DNA from: Entamoeba invadens IP1
Lineage: Eukaryota > Evosea > Mastigamoebida > Endamoebidae
Direction: 5' to 3'
DNA: 41,170 bases
NCBI RefSeq assembly: GCF_000330505.1
Contig: NW_004443520.1
Span: forward strand, 15,107-56,276
In this document: piece by piece, positions 1 to 11,928 of the stretch
Layout: each line of letters opens with the position of its first letter
Numbering within the stretch: the first letter of the stretch is position 1
Translations under genes and position numbers: made by a program
Notes under the pieces: generated by a model
The model's input: the letters and a program-made list of their open reading frames with translations, nothing else
Told to the model about the DNA's origin: nothing
The model's database searches: none

Positions 1-1335
1 TTATACAACAACTTTTATTAACAATTATATACAAGTAGTTATTTATTAGTTTTATTTTTATTTAATTATCATAATATATTTTTTTTTCTCACAACACATA
101 AAATGAAACCATTGTATTTCTTTAACATCACAACAATTATAAAAGGAAAATAAAATAAAATAAAATTTAATTTAATTGTTCGTTGTTGGTATGAAGTTAC
201 ATATTTACAATTAATAAAAATTTACTGTTTATTTTAAACTTCTATTAAAAATATAATACAATTTGAATAAATCATTAAAAATTTTAAATATGTAAATATG
301 TAACTTCATACCAACAACAAAAATGATTCCACTAAATTAAATAATATGTATTTGTTTAGGCATAATAGAATTTCGGATTGAAATTTAAACAGATATATAC
401 ATTAAATATATCTAATTTGTTGTCCAATAGTTTATGACAAAATTGTACAACAACTCAAATCAATTTAATTTAAAATTAAAAATGTAAATTTTGTCAAATT
501 TTTAATATTGATGTTTTAAATAATATTTGTACCAAATAAATTTTTTCTTTACCATTTATTTCATTTTCTTTTTATAAATATTATGAATATAGTTAATTAT
601 AGTTTATTTTTATAATAATTTTTACAAACTTTATATAGTTGTTAAACTATGAATATACTAAACAAGGTTTTTTTTAATGAGTATAGTTTTTTTATAGTAA
701 AACGACGAATATTTAATTTTGAATAGTTAAAGTGAGTTACTTTATGTCAAGGTGAGCTAATAGCCATATGTAATTTATATAATTTTTATATTTGAACGAA
801 AAATACTTTCTTCACAAAAAGAAGATCAAAAAAGATTTTCTTTTTGTACTTCTTATTTTTAAAGTAAAGAAGAAAAACAACTCATTAAAAAAGTAAAAAA
901 AGATAGCATTCGAATATTTTTTAAATATATCAAATTTTACTGTTTTTGAAAAATCTTTTCAATAAAAAAGATTAACAAAAAAAACTTTATATTTATTAAC
1001 CATTTTTAATGATTAATAAACTATATTTAAATAGATTTTTTGTTATAAATTGTTTCGTATATTTAATAGTTTAACTTGATTTGATATTATTTTAACATTC
1101 GTCTTCTTGGAAAAAAAAGAAGAACAATATGAATACAATTTTTTTAATTATTTAGTTGAATAAAAAATAAAACAATAATAGCTTTTTGATTGTGGAACTT
1201 ATTCCATATCAAAATTACATTTTTATAGGAAAACAGCGTTTTTCTAATATTAACAATCCTCTTCGAAATTCCAAATATTATTTTAAAAAGTTTTAAATAA
1301 TCTTTATGAAAACACAAATCGAACTACATTCATAA
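1..1335. other. AT-rich upstream spacer
   Basis: No coding sequence is supported here. The stretch is very AT-rich with many homopolymer runs. The one distinct structure is the inverted repeat at 182-318, listed separately. The last 300 bases should hold the promoter of the kinase gene starting at 1336. I see no clear copy of a known Entamoeba core promoter element, only a GAAC-containing stretch about 15-20 bases before the ATG. Confidence 0.6.
182..318. repeat. Foldback/MITE-like element with perfect 28-bp inverted arms
   Basis: Bases 182-209 (beginning GTTGTTGGTATGAAG) are the exact reverse complement of 291-318, with an 81-base AT-rich spacer between them. A perfect 28-base arm is far beyond chance even in AT-rich DNA. 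The layout suits a very small non-autonomous DNA transposon or a long stem-loop. I see no convincing target-site duplication, so the true ends and the family are unknown. Confidence 0.75.
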
Positions 1336-4300
1336 ATGATTTTCCCTTGTAATGGGATTATATTATTGGTTTTGTGTATCGTGAATACTTCTGGTAATTT
1401 ATCATGTAAAAATGGTTATTATGTATTTAATTCTTATTGTGAGGAGTGTTTATCTGGTTTCTTCTGTCCAAATGGAAAAAACATTTATCCGTGTCCACCA
1501 GGAACTTATTCAGAATTTGAAGGATCCATAAAATGTGAAGATTGTAAAGAAGGGTTTTATTCAATAACAAATTCTTCTGTTTGTACTTCGTGTGTTTCAG
1601 AGACGTGTGCATCATGTGATAGAAAAACTGGTATTTGTATGGCCTGTCGTCCAGGAAGTGGGTTTGTGACAAACATCAAATGTGAAAAGTGTATACCTGG
1701 TTATTTTTCAAATGGAGGAACTGTTTCGTGCTCCCAATGTGCCCCAAATTATTATTCATTAGTTGGATTTCCAAGTTGTACCCCATGTGATTCTTTGTGT
1801 GCGAATTGTAGCCAAACCAACGGAAGTTGTCTTTCTTGTTATAAAGGGTCTCGATTATCCGAAGGTAAATGTGTAGTATGTCAAGCAGGAACATTTCAAA
1901 GTGGAGACAGTTGTTATCCATGTGGTGGTGATAATAGTTTTTCTCTCTCGAATAGTTCGAAGTGCACTTATTGTTATAATTGTACAACATGTGAAAAAAA
2001 AACCGGCCGGTGCACATCATGTGAAGAAGGATATACCATAAATAATGGTTTGTGTTTGATTTGTGCAAGTGGCACATTTTACAATGAAACAGAAAAAACA
2101 TGTCAAAAGTGTCCCAAAGGGACGTATTCACTAACACCAGGAAGTGCAAATTGTTTAGAATGTCCAATTGGCTCTTACTCTGATAATGAAGGAGCATTAT
2201 CATGTATTGAATGTGACGATTCGTGCAGTGAAAAACAGTGTACTCAAGAGAGTGGATATTGCGTTTCATGTCCAATGGGTAGTATCAAAAATACAAAAAT
2301 ATGTTCAGTTTGCAGTGGAGGGACTTTTGCAAATATGAAAACAAACACGTGTGATAATTGTCCAGCTGGAACTTTTTCAAAACCAAGTTCAATGGAGTGT
2401 ACATCGTGTGAAGAAAACTCTTATTCACAAGAAAAATCAGAAACATGTACTGTATGTAGTAATACATGTAAAAGGTGTGATAAAACAAGTGGAAAGTGTA
2501 TTACTTGTGTAGATGGGTATGGCTTGGATAGTTCTAAAAAATGTATGATATGTACAATTGGTACTTTTTCTTTGGATTCTGAATGTACCGAATGTGGTGA
2601 TGGTTTTTATCAAAACAAAGATGGACAAAATGCTTGTAAACAGTGTAACTCTTCGTGTACTTCTTGTAGTAAAAACGAAGGAAAATGTTTTAATTGTAAA
2701 CCTGGATATGGTTACAACTATGGTCAATGTACACTTTGTGGTGAAAATCAATATTCACTTGGTTATACTTCTCCATGTTTTCCATGTCCAATTGATTGTA
2801 ATAATTGTAGTCGAGAAAGTGGAGTTTGTACAACATGTCAACCTGGATACAAGGAGACAACAAACGAATTATTCAAAAAATGTGTTTCTTGTTCTTCAAA
2901 TAGCAATTGTTTTTCTTGTGATTCAAACGAAAATGAATCACAAAGAGAATGTGCCGAATGTTCAAGTGGATATTACTTAGACGATAACACGTGTTTGACA
3001 TGCGCAAATATACCTTCATGTGTTGAGTGTTCAACAACTAAAAAAGAGTGTTATTCATGTGATAATGATTTAATAACAAATGGAACTCAATGTATTTCTT
3101 GTGTTACAGGAAAAGTAAAAACAAACAAAAAAACGTGTTTAGAATGTTATCTAGTTATTGACTATTGTCAACTTTGTGAATATAACAACGGAAGTCCAGA
3201 ATGTACAACGTGTTATTCTCCTTATGTCGTTGAAAATAGAAAATGTGTTTTGTCATATACAAATGAGACTCATTATAATTACGAAACAAATAATAAAACA
3301 TTGAATGAGAATGCGTGCCTCCTTCAAGTAAATTCTTCGTGTTTTTCTTGTGATATAAATGATTATTTACATGAAGAGATGTGTGAAAATAAAGATACAA
3401 ATTGCCACAAATACTCCAAAACAACTTGTGAAATATGTGAATCTAATGTTATAACAACAAATGGAAATTGTTCATTAAACGAAGAATGCAAATATCAATT
3501 AACTCAAAATGAGAACAAAACTTGTTTGATATGCAACAATAACACGGATTGTGGACTTCATGTTACAAATTGTAAATATACACAAAATGAGTTTTGTTAT
3601 TTAGCAACTCAAAATTATTACACAACTTATGAAAAATTTGGTCAAACCAAATCATGTGAAAATGCAGAAATTTGTCGAATGGAAAATGGCAAATTGGTTG
3701 ACTTTACTTGCAATGATAATTTTGTGTTAACTCCAAATAAAAAATGTGTTACAGATACAAAGTGTCAAATAATAAGAGGAAGTGACTGTGTTATGTGCGA
3801 TAAAGACAATCACATGAATAATAGTGTTTGCATTGCAAACAATGAAGATTGTTTAATTCAAAACAAAGACACGTGTATTTTATGTAACAATAAAATGACA
3901 GTTAAAGGAAATTGTGTTTCAATAGATTCTATTCAATGCAAAGATTTTAGTGATAATATTTGTAAATCGTGTGAAGAAACTTATTATAAAGACGTTGAAG
4001 GGTGTGTAACTAAAGTGGGCAAATATGACAATTGCCGATTTGTCAACGTCGTTTTGAATTCTTGTTATGAGTGCACCAAACCGTTTCTACTTATCAATAA
4101 TACATGTGTAACACAAAGTGAAGAAAATGACACAACAAATGTTAATTCATCACTAAAAACAGCGAGTGAATACAACGACAATTGTATTGAAAGAAGTTCT
4201 AAAGGGTGTTTCAAATGTTCCGATGGTTTTTATTTGCACAATTCAAATTGCGTTTCCTGTAAATCTCCATGCTCTTATTGTTCCAACGAAACGTATTGTA

Positions 4301-6198
4301 CAAAATGTGGTAAATATTCATATGCAACAAATGGTAAATGTGTGGAAATAAATGAATTATTGAGTACTTGTGATGTGATGATGTCAACATATGACGGGTG
4401 TGTTGTTTGCAAAGATGGGTATATGCGATCCTCAGATGGCAAGAAATGTGACAAGTGTGACATCTCTTGTAAAACATGTTCGAATGATGGGAACTGTTTT
4501 ATTTGCAATGACACGTATTATAGAACTCCAAATAATATAACAAAATATTGCAATTCACAAGATGAACTTACAAATTGTGTGAATAAAACGACAAATGGGT
4601 GTACGCAATGTGAAGATGGATATGCATTAAAAGAAAATTTGTGTAAAAAATGCGGCGAAAATTGTACTTTTTGTGATAAATATTTTGAGTGTTCCAAATG
4701 TGAAAATGACAACATTTTAATTAACAATAAATGTATGCACTATTCGCAAATACAAAACTGCATTTCTTCTCAAAATTCCGTTTGTTCAAAATGTTCAGAT
4801 GGTTATAAACTCAGTGGTGACAAACTTGAATGCAGTAAAAAGACCAATTATGGATTAGTCATAGTATTACCAATTATGTGTATTGTTGTAATATTATTTA
4901 TAATTATCTTATTAATAACAATCATTTTAATAATATTCAATAAGAAGAAAGAAAATATATTAACAGAGAATATCTGTATCTTTAAGATGAAGCGCTCTAA
5001 TATTATAATGACTAAATTAAGTGATGACATTTTATCAAACAAACAAGAAATTATGTTTGGTGATGACAGTGATAGAATACACATTGAATGTGAAAGTCGT
5101 GAATTGTTTTGTGTTGGTAACAACAAAAAAGTAAATATGAAACTTCAAATCACCACAAAAGAGGGGTGTGACAAATATTCGATACGGACAGAGCCACAAT
5201 TAGTCACACTTAAGAGTGGAGAAGCGTGCGAATTCGAAGTCTTTTTAACACCATTTTGCACTATGAATTTGTGTGATGAAATAATGATAATCTCACTGGA
5301 CTTAATTAACGGGAAGAAGGAAACAACTTCTGTTAAAATAAAGGCACAAACAGAAAATTCAACACGACTGGATTACGACGAGTTGATAGAAGACAAGAAA
5401 CTTGGCGAAGGCTCCTTTGGAATAGTTTACAAAGGAAAGTATCAAGGAAACATAGTTGCAATAAAAAAGATGAAAGAAACAAATCACGACGATAAGAATC
5501 AAAAAATTGAATTTAAAAAGGAAGTTGAGATGTTAGACAAATTCAGAAGTGAGTATATCGTCCATTTCTATGGCGCCGTGTTCATACCAAAGAAGGAATG
5601 TATGGTCACTGAATTTGCTCAATTTGGGTCTTTAAAAGATTTAATGAGAAGAATGAAAGATGTTGATATTAGAATGAAATTGCGAGTTAAAATGATGTTA
5701 GACTGCTCTAAAGGAATACTTTATTTACATTCAAATGATATATTACACAGAGATATTAAGCCGGATAATTATCTAATATTCTCTTTGGATATTAATGACT
5801 GTGTAAATGCTAAATTGACTGATTTTGGAAGTAGTAGAAATGTAAATATGTTGATGACGAACATGACATTCACTAAAGGCATTGGAACACCAAAATATAT
5901 GGCGCCTGAAGTTCTTGACAAAAAGAAATACAAGAAGGCCGCTGATGTTTACTCTTTTTCTTTAACTATGCTTGAAATAGCTATGTGGAAAGAAGTGTTC
6001 CGAAAAGATGACAAAGACTTCAAATATGCTTGGAACATTGCAGATTTTACAAGTAGTGGAAAGCGTTTGCATATTCCGGATAACGTTCCAATGGAATTGA
6101 CTAGTTTGATAACATCAAGTTGGACACAAGACCCACTTGAAAGAGCAAATATCAATATTGTGGAAATTGGACTTGAAAAGTTTTATAACACAATTTAA
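1336..6198 (+). CDS. Receptor-like transmembrane protein kinase, CxxC-rich (TMK-1)
   Basis: An intact single-exon gene for a 1620-residue type I membrane kinase. Residues 1-20 are a hydrophobic signal peptide. Residues 24 to about 1165 are a cysteine-rich ectodomain of tandem CxxC repeats (furin/EGF-like spacing) with many N-x-S/T sites. The membrane helix is about 1171-1204, followed by KKK as a stop-transfer signal. A juxtamembrane segment (about 1220-1340) includes SRELFCVGN and GEACEFEVFLTP. The tyrosine-kinase-like domain (about 1350-1615) has the glycine loop GEGSFG at 1357, the VAIKK lysine at 1377, HRDIKPDN at 1471, DFG at 1496 and APE at 1523, so it should be active. In Entamoeba this family is thought to sense surface ligands or serum and to act in growth and phagocytosis; the ligand here is unknown. 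The gene converges on TMK-2. I chose the ATG at 1336 because the signal peptide starts there. Confidence 0.93.
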   Translation: MIFPCNGIILLVLCIVNTSGNLSCKNGYYVFNSYCEECLSGFFCPNGKNIYPCPPGTYSEFEGSIKCEDCKEGFYSITNSSVCTSCVSETCASCDRKTGICMACRPGSGFVTNIKCEKCIPGYFSNGGTVSCSQCAPNYYSLVGFPSCTPCDSLCANCSQTNGSCLSCYKGSRLSEGKCVVCQAGTFQSGDSCYPCGGDNSFSLSNSSKCTYCYNCTTCEKKTGRCTSCEEGYTINNGLCLICASGTFYNETEKTCQKCPKGTYSLTPGSANCLECPIGSYSDNEGALSCIECDDSCSEKQCTQESGYCVSCPMGSIKNTKICSVCSGGTFANMKTNTCDNCPAGTFSKPSSMECTSCEENSYSQEKSETCTVCSNTCKRCDKTSGKCITCVDGYGLDSSKKCMICTIGTFSLDSECTECGDGFYQNKDGQNACKQCNSSCTSCSKNEGKCFNCKPGYGYNYGQCTLCGENQYSLGYTSPCFPCPIDCNNCSRESGVCTTCQPGYKETTNELFKKCVSCSSNSNCFSCDSNENESQRECAECSSGYYLDDNTCLTCANIPSCVECSTTKKECYSCDNDLITNGTQCISCVTGKVKTNKKTCLECYLVIDYCQLCEYNNGSPECTTCYSPYVVENRKCVLSYTNETHYNYETNNKTLNENACLLQVNSSCFSCDINDYLHEEMCENKDTNCHKYSKTTCEICESNVITTNGNCSLNEECKYQLTQNENKTCLICNNNTDCGLHVTNCKYTQNEFCYLATQNYYTTYEKFGQTKSCENAEICRMENGKLVDFTCNDNFVLTPNKKCVTDTKCQIIRGSDCVMCDKDNHMNNSVCIANNEDCLIQNKDTCILCNNKMTVKGNCVSIDSIQCKDFSDNICKSCEETYYKDVEGCVTKVGKYDNCRFVNVVLNSCYECTKPFLLINNTCVTQSEENDTTNVNSSLKTASEYNDNCIERSSKGCFKCSDGFYLHNSNCVSCKSPCSYCSNETYCTKCGKYSYATNGKCVEINELLSTCDVMMSTYDGCVVCKDGYMRSSDGKKCDKCDISCKTCSNDGNCFICNDTYYRTPNNITKYCNSQDELTNCVNKTTNGCTQCEDGYALKENLCKKCGENCTFCDKYFECSKCENDNILINNKCMHYSQIQNCISSQNSVCSKCSDGYKLSGDKLECSKKTNYGLVIVLPIMCIVVILFIIILLITIILIIFNKKKENILTENICIFKMKRSNIIMTKLSDDILSNKQEIMFGDDSDRIHIECESRELFCVGNNKKVNMKLQITTKEGCDKYSIRTEPQLVTLKSGEACEFEVFLTPFCTMNLCDEIMIISLDLINGKKETTSVKIKAQTENSTRLDYDELIEDKKLGEGSFGIVYKGKYQGNIVAIKKMKETNHDDKNQKIEFKKEVEMLDKFRSEYIVHFYGAVFIPKKECMVTEFAQFGSLKDLMRRMKDVDIRMKLRVKMMLDCSKGILYLHSNDILHRDIKPDNYLIFSLDINDCVNAKLTDFGSSRNVNMLMTNMTFTKGIGTPKYMAPEVLDKKKYKKAADVYSFSLTMLEIAMWKEVFRKDDKDFKYAWNIADFTSSGKRLHIPDNVPMELTSLITSSWTQDPLERANINIVEIGLEKFYNTI

Positions 6199-6760
6199 TT
6201 TGTTTTGTTATTTTTTTATAGTTATATTAATTGTGTGTTGTAATACATATTATAAACATTTGAAAACAATAAATGTGTTTTACAAACTTGAGATTTCTTG
6301 AATTTTAGACATTTGAATAAAGTTCAACATAATTTAAAGAATTAATAAAACATAATATCATTATTAATTTTGAACAATGTAAATTAGATTAATTGGAAGA
6401 TATAATATTACACCAATTTAATTTTATGCCTTTTAAAAAGTTTGTATTCTAACCATAATTATTCTATTACATTTATATAAAAATCTTTGGTTTTACTATT
6501 TTTTTAAAAAATGGAATTTACATTTCAACAAATAAATGGTGTATTGTTAAGGATATAACCCATATATTGACTTTTTTAATTATTATAAATAATTTCAATA
6601 ATGAGTAACTGTATAATGCTCATAACATTACAAAATTAATTCTGATGAAAAACACCAAAAATGGCTTTACACATTGTTAAAAACAAGTCAAACAATAAAA
6701 ATTAATGATGTTTTAAGTGTTAATAAATATCAATTTTAAACTAAAATGAAAAAAAAATGA
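6199..6760. other. Intergenic spacer between convergent kinase genes
   Basis: This 562-base AT-rich spacer lies between the stop codons of the two convergent kinase genes and should hold both 3' ends. AATAAA-like and TAATT-like motifs occur soon after each stop. I see no gene or ordered repeat in it. Confidence 0.6.
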
Positions 6761-9700
6761 TTACATCATGTTTTGCAAAGCATCAACAATTTGTTGAATA
6801 GTCGCACGCTCTTTGGTATTTTGAATCCAAGCACTCTGTATTAATTTAAATTGCTCATTAGACATATCATTTCCAATTTCAAGTCGCTTACCAGCGACTA
6901 CGAACTCGACGATGTTCCACGGATAATTAAAATTTTCTTTGTTGTAACATTTTTCCCAATTGAAAATTTCATACATGGTTATTGCAAAAGAGAAAATATC
7001 ACTTGGCATTCGATATTTTTCTTTATTCAACACTTCAGGCGCCATGTACTTTGGAGTTCCAACTCCTTTAGTGAAAGTCATGTTAGTCATCAACAAGTTG
7101 ATGTTTCTACTACTTCCAAAATCAGTCAATTTAGCATTCACTTTGTTTTCAAAATCCATTGATACAACTAAAATGTTGTCTGGCTTGATATCTCTGTGTA
7201 AAATGCCATTGTTATGTAAATACAAAATTCCTCGAGCTGCATCATACACAAATTTGTTCCTCATTAGATTTGAAATATCTCCACGACTCTTATGAATCAT
7301 TATATCTTCTATACTTCCACATTCAGCAAATTCAGTGACTAAACTCATTTTACTTGGTACACAAACTGCACCAAAGAAGTTGATAATAAAATCACAATGA
7401 AACTTTTCTAACATCTCAATTTCTGAGATAAATTCGAGTTGTTTGTCATCTGTTTCATTGACTATTTTTAATTTTTTTATTGCGACTTTCTGCTCCCTGA
7501 AAACTCCTAAATAAACAACGCCAAAAGATCCTTCACCAAGTTTCTTATCTTCAATAAGTTCATTTGGATCAATTCGAGTCGAAAGCTCTGTATTAAAAAC
7601 AATTTGATAATCAAAAACGGTTTCTTTGGCTGTTTTAAAGTCGATGTAAATCAATTTAAGTAAAGAAGAAATTTTACATGTACAATTTGGGGTCACCAAA
7701 ATTTCAAATTCACACGCTTCGCCATTTTTGAGAACGACAATTTGTGGATTAATTTGAATTGTTACTCTTTCATCTGTAATCACACTCAATTGTAATTTTA
7801 TGTGGTGTTTCGACTTGTTTCCCAAACATAGAAGTTCGCGAGTTTCTTTATTAACTGGAATTTGAATGTTATCGAAGTCAATCAACTTTTTGTTTGAACT
7901 TAAAACTGAATCTAAACTGGTAAAAATTAAATTTGATCTTTCCATTTTAAATATTGTTTTCTCTTCTGTATTTTTGTGTTTTTTAAAGATAAAATAGAGC
8001 GGTAATATGATAATTGATATTATAATTATAATTAATAGTATAATAGAAAATAGTATGACAATGTATACCCATATCTTCGTCTTTTCTTTACAAAAGTTGT
8101 TTTTGAGAATAAAACCATTTTCACACGTAACACAAAGTCCAATTTTAGCACTTGTACAATGTTGAATTAATACCATGTCAACACATTTTGTCATGGAAAA
8201 TACGAAATTGTCAAAACAGCTCGTGCAAACAGTTTCAGAATCACACGACAAACAATTTGGATGACATTTTGTACAAAAGCCGTTTTGATTGAGATAATAC
8301 CCTTTAGAGCAATTTAAACATGTATGTGAACCTGCAGTGACACAATTTGCTATTTGAGTGGTACTTACACAACGAGAATTATTCATAAAATAATGTTCTG
8401 CACACGTCAAACAAATAGTTGAATCTTTGATGCAAGTGTCACATGACAAGTGACACTTTTCACAGTTTCCTTCTCGATTCATTACATAACCAGATAAACA
8501 TATTGCACACTTTATTTTATTTAATTGAAAAATCTGACACCCATTTTCGGTATTAAGCAATTCACAGGAAAAACCTTGTAATGTGTAATTTATATCACAA
8601 ACCGCACATTCATTTGGACTATAGCAAATTCTACAATGTGATGGACAATTCACACATTTGGAATTATACAAATAATACCCCACATCACATCTAATACATC
8701 CAACTGATTGAACTAACGCGCAATTTGATGTTAAAATTGTTTTTGTTGTTTGCATTAATTGCCTGTTTTGTTTTGTATCAACTTCGCACGTTGATGTATC
8801 AGACAAATAATATTCATTTCTGCATTTTAGACAAAGGGATTCAGAACAATATTCACAATAAGTTGAACAATTTTCACACATGGAATTCTGATCTCCTGTT
8901 TTATACAATTCAATTGAACAAGTGGTACAAATGTTATCATTAATTTCTGTACATTTGTCATAAAATAAACATTCTTTTGTTTGTGGTACTATCAAATAAT
9001 TCGGTTCGCAAATATCACAACCATCATAATTACACTTTTCGCAATTTTGAGTACATAAAGAACAAATACCATTTTTAATTGTAGCGCCATTCTGACATGT
9101 ATAACAATATCCATTGTAACTAATTTCACAATGTGTTTCTTTTAACTCACATTTTGTTGAATCTTCGGATAAAGTATGATTAATTGCACATGCTTTACAT
9201 TGGATTTGATTGTTAATAAACACACAAGAATTACAATATGAAGGACACTCTTCGCATGTATTATTTATATTCAAATAATAATTATCATCACATAAAAAAC
9301 AATTAAAATTAAAGTAAAAGGAACAATGTGAAACAATTTGTTGAACACATTCTAATGAAGTTTCAGTTGTAGTTTTATTAAAAGAACATTTTAAACAACT
9401 TTCTTCTTTACAAATGTCACAATTGTCAATCTCACATGATAAACATCTTCCTTCTATTGGATACATTAAATTTGCACAACTTTCACATCCCAAAGGCATA
9501 TTGTAAATATCACAATCTTTTTTAGAAATTATAAAACATTTTCCATTTGAAATTGAAAAGCCAGTGACACAATAAACACAAAATGAACTGTTGAATGAAC
9601 ATGATAAACAACCATATTCACATCTCTCACATTGATTTAATGTATTTAAACCATATCCTGAATCACAAAATATACATTCATAAATCGTACGACTCGCCAT

Positions 9701-11928
9701 TTGACAATTGTCAAAATAAATTGAAGTTTCCCAACAATAATTATTATATGGAAAATATCCATAATCACATACATTTTCAAATCTAATGCATTTGGAGGTA
9801 TTTTGATTATCGACACATTGTACGCATTTGAAATTATCATTTAAAACGTAGGGAAGACTACACTTCGAACAAACTTTTCCATTACATTCCAAACAGTTAT
9901 TATCATTGTCACAAATAAGAACACAAATCCCATTTGAAATGTAATACCCATTTTGACACAATTCACACTCATATGAATCCGTTGTACATTTATTACAATT
10001 TGTAATATTACAATCAACACAAATTCCATTAAAAAGTGTTTTTTCAGCAATACATTTTGAGCATCCCCACTGTGTTGGATCACACAAAACACAATCGTCT
10101 ATTTCAGAAATACAATCATAACAATAATTATCAAACAAAGAAAGTCCGTATTGACAAGATCCAAATTGTGGAGATACACAATCTGAGTTTTGAGAAGTAC
10201 ATGAAATACAACTTCCATTTGAAGAAACTGTATACCCATGTTTACAGCTTAAACACTTAAATTCGGTTTGGGAACAATATAAACAATTTTCAATGGCTTC
10301 TTCACAAATTGAACAATTTAAATAATCAACAGTTGGAGTATAATTGATTTCACATTTTAAACACTTTTGTACTGTTCTGTCACCTTCAACGCAGTGCATT
10401 ATAGCTTCTGAAAAGGATACACAAATACCTTTTTTAAATGTATATTGTTCTTCACATAATATACATTTACTTTCATTTTGAGAACACCAATAACAATGTT
10501 CAAACATTTGTGAACAAATCTTACATCCATTTAAAGTTGAATTAAATGTATATCCAATTTTACAAGTTATACATTTTTGTTCCATTTGTGAACAATTCTC
10601 ACATCCTTCGAAAATGGAAGAACAAGATTCACATGAGTTACCAAATGAAGGAGTGGCTCCATTTTTACATAAAACACATTTGGTTGGTTTACAAATTTCA
10701 CATTTCTCACATTCTATACAAATGCTATTATAAAGAATGAACGATGAATTGCATTGAATACATTCGTTGTTGTTGCATTTAGAACATCCACTTTGTTCAT
10801 TACAAGGTATACAAACTCCAGATTGTAAAATGAAATTTTCTGAACATCTTAAACAACTCGTACTTGAACAAAAATCACAATTCGTTGTACATGCGTGACA
10901 TTTACTTGATGACTTATCATAATAATATCCAATTTTACATGATAAACATAAAGTTGTATTTGTATAGTAACAAGTGTGGCAATTATCTGAACATTTATCA
11001 CAAAATTTATATGGATCAACATATCCGCTTTGACAATTTCTTGGATAGTCCATGTTACTACAAGTATCTACACCATTTGTTTGATATTGAGTTGGACATA
11101 CTATTTATTATTTTTTTTATTAAATAGAACTATTAATAACAAACCAGAACACGTGTTATTATCTAATAATCTATAATGAACATCACAACTTAAACATGTC
11201 GTTATATTTGAACAAGTAATACAACCAGGAATAATTTGGTTACATAAAACACATTTTGAATTAGTTAAAGCGTAAAAAGTATTACACGAAGTACATTCAT
11301 ATTCTGTATTGCAAGTTAAACATTCATTTGAACAACTTTGACATGTTTGTGTGGTTGTATTATAATACATCCCATCTTGGCAATCATTTACACATCCAAT
11401 TTTGGAACACGAAAGACATACACCATCAACTAATTTGAATCCACGAGAGCATCTAAGACAGTTATACGAATTTGTACATGATTCACAATCGTTTTCACAG
11501 CCTTGGTGTTATTAATTGTTTTTTATGAAAAAACAAACTTATACATTGATTAGTATGAAGATAAAAACCTTCTTTACAAATAATACAATTTGTCAAATTT
11601 GAACAAGTTTCACAATTTGAAGGACATACTGAACATATTTGAGATGTTGTTGATACATAATCTAAAAAATAACCATCTTGGCAACTTGTACAATACAATT
11701 CAGTTGTACATGTGTGGCATCCCTTTCTACATTCTTAAAGTTATTGGGGTTGTTTTAAATCAATAACAAACTGAAACAATAATATAACGCATTGTCTAAA
11801 TGACTTCCCTCTTTACATCTATCACACAAATTCAAAGTACAACGAGCACATTCATCATATTTACAATTGTTTAAAGTTAAAGATAAATTAATAAACATAA
11901 ATAGCAACGACAATAATTGCATAATCAT
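6761..11928 (-). CDS. Receptor-like transmembrane protein kinase, CxxC-rich, four exons (TMK-2)
   Basis: I reconstruct exons 11928-11772, 11733-11539, 11501-11145 and 11100-6761, giving 1682 residues. Without splicing the frame opens only at 11053, with no signal peptide. Splicing adds 252 residues and a start MIMQLLSLLFMFINL, a clear signal peptide. All three introns start GTTTGTT, and each splice restores a CxxC motif. A CxxC-rich ectodomain fills most of the protein. The membrane helix is near residues 1243-1275 (about 7985-8080). A juxtamembrane segment with SRELLCLGN and GEACEFEILVTP follows. The kinase domain has GEGSFG, VAIKK, HRDIKPDN (about residue 1538), DFGSSRN and MAPEVL, all intact. 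Role as for TMK-1: a putative surface sensor with a tyrosine-kinase-like cytoplasmic kinase. TMK-1 and TMK-2 face each other tail to tail, as expected for a locally duplicated family, but only TMK-2 keeps introns. Confidence 0.88.
11101..11144 (-). other. Intron 3 of TMK-2 (44 nt)
   Basis: The donor is GTTTGTTATT and the acceptor ends AAATAG. It is phase 1, and joining the exons gives CSVC, with the valine codon split by the intron. Without splicing the frame reaches a stop at once. Confidence 0.85.
11502..11538 (-). other. Intron 2 of TMK-2 (37 nt)
   Basis: The donor is GTTTGTTTTT and the acceptor is CACCAAG. It is phase 1, and joining gives CISC with the serine codon split. The acceptor is AAG, not the TAG seen in intron 3. 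An AATAAC motif lies just upstream of the acceptor, as in intron 1. Confidence 0.78.
11734..11771 (-). other. Intron 1 of TMK-2 (38 nt)
   Basis: The donor is GTTTGTTATT and the acceptor CTTTAAG. It is phase 1, and joining gives CFKC with the lysine codon split. A nearby AATGTAG would be an alternative acceptor but puts the next exon out of frame. AATAAC lies a few bases before the acceptor. Confidence 0.76.

Noticed and set aside
1427..5126. Minus-strand and alternate-frame open reading stretches within TMK-1
   Set aside because: They are shadows of a clear intact kinase gene; their residue content follows the antisense of Cys-rich repeats.
11734..11771. Alternative acceptor AATGTAG for intron 1 of TMK-2
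   Set aside because: It is closer to a TAG consensus but puts the next exon out of frame, whereas the AAG acceptor restores CFKC and continues into the exon 2 repeats.
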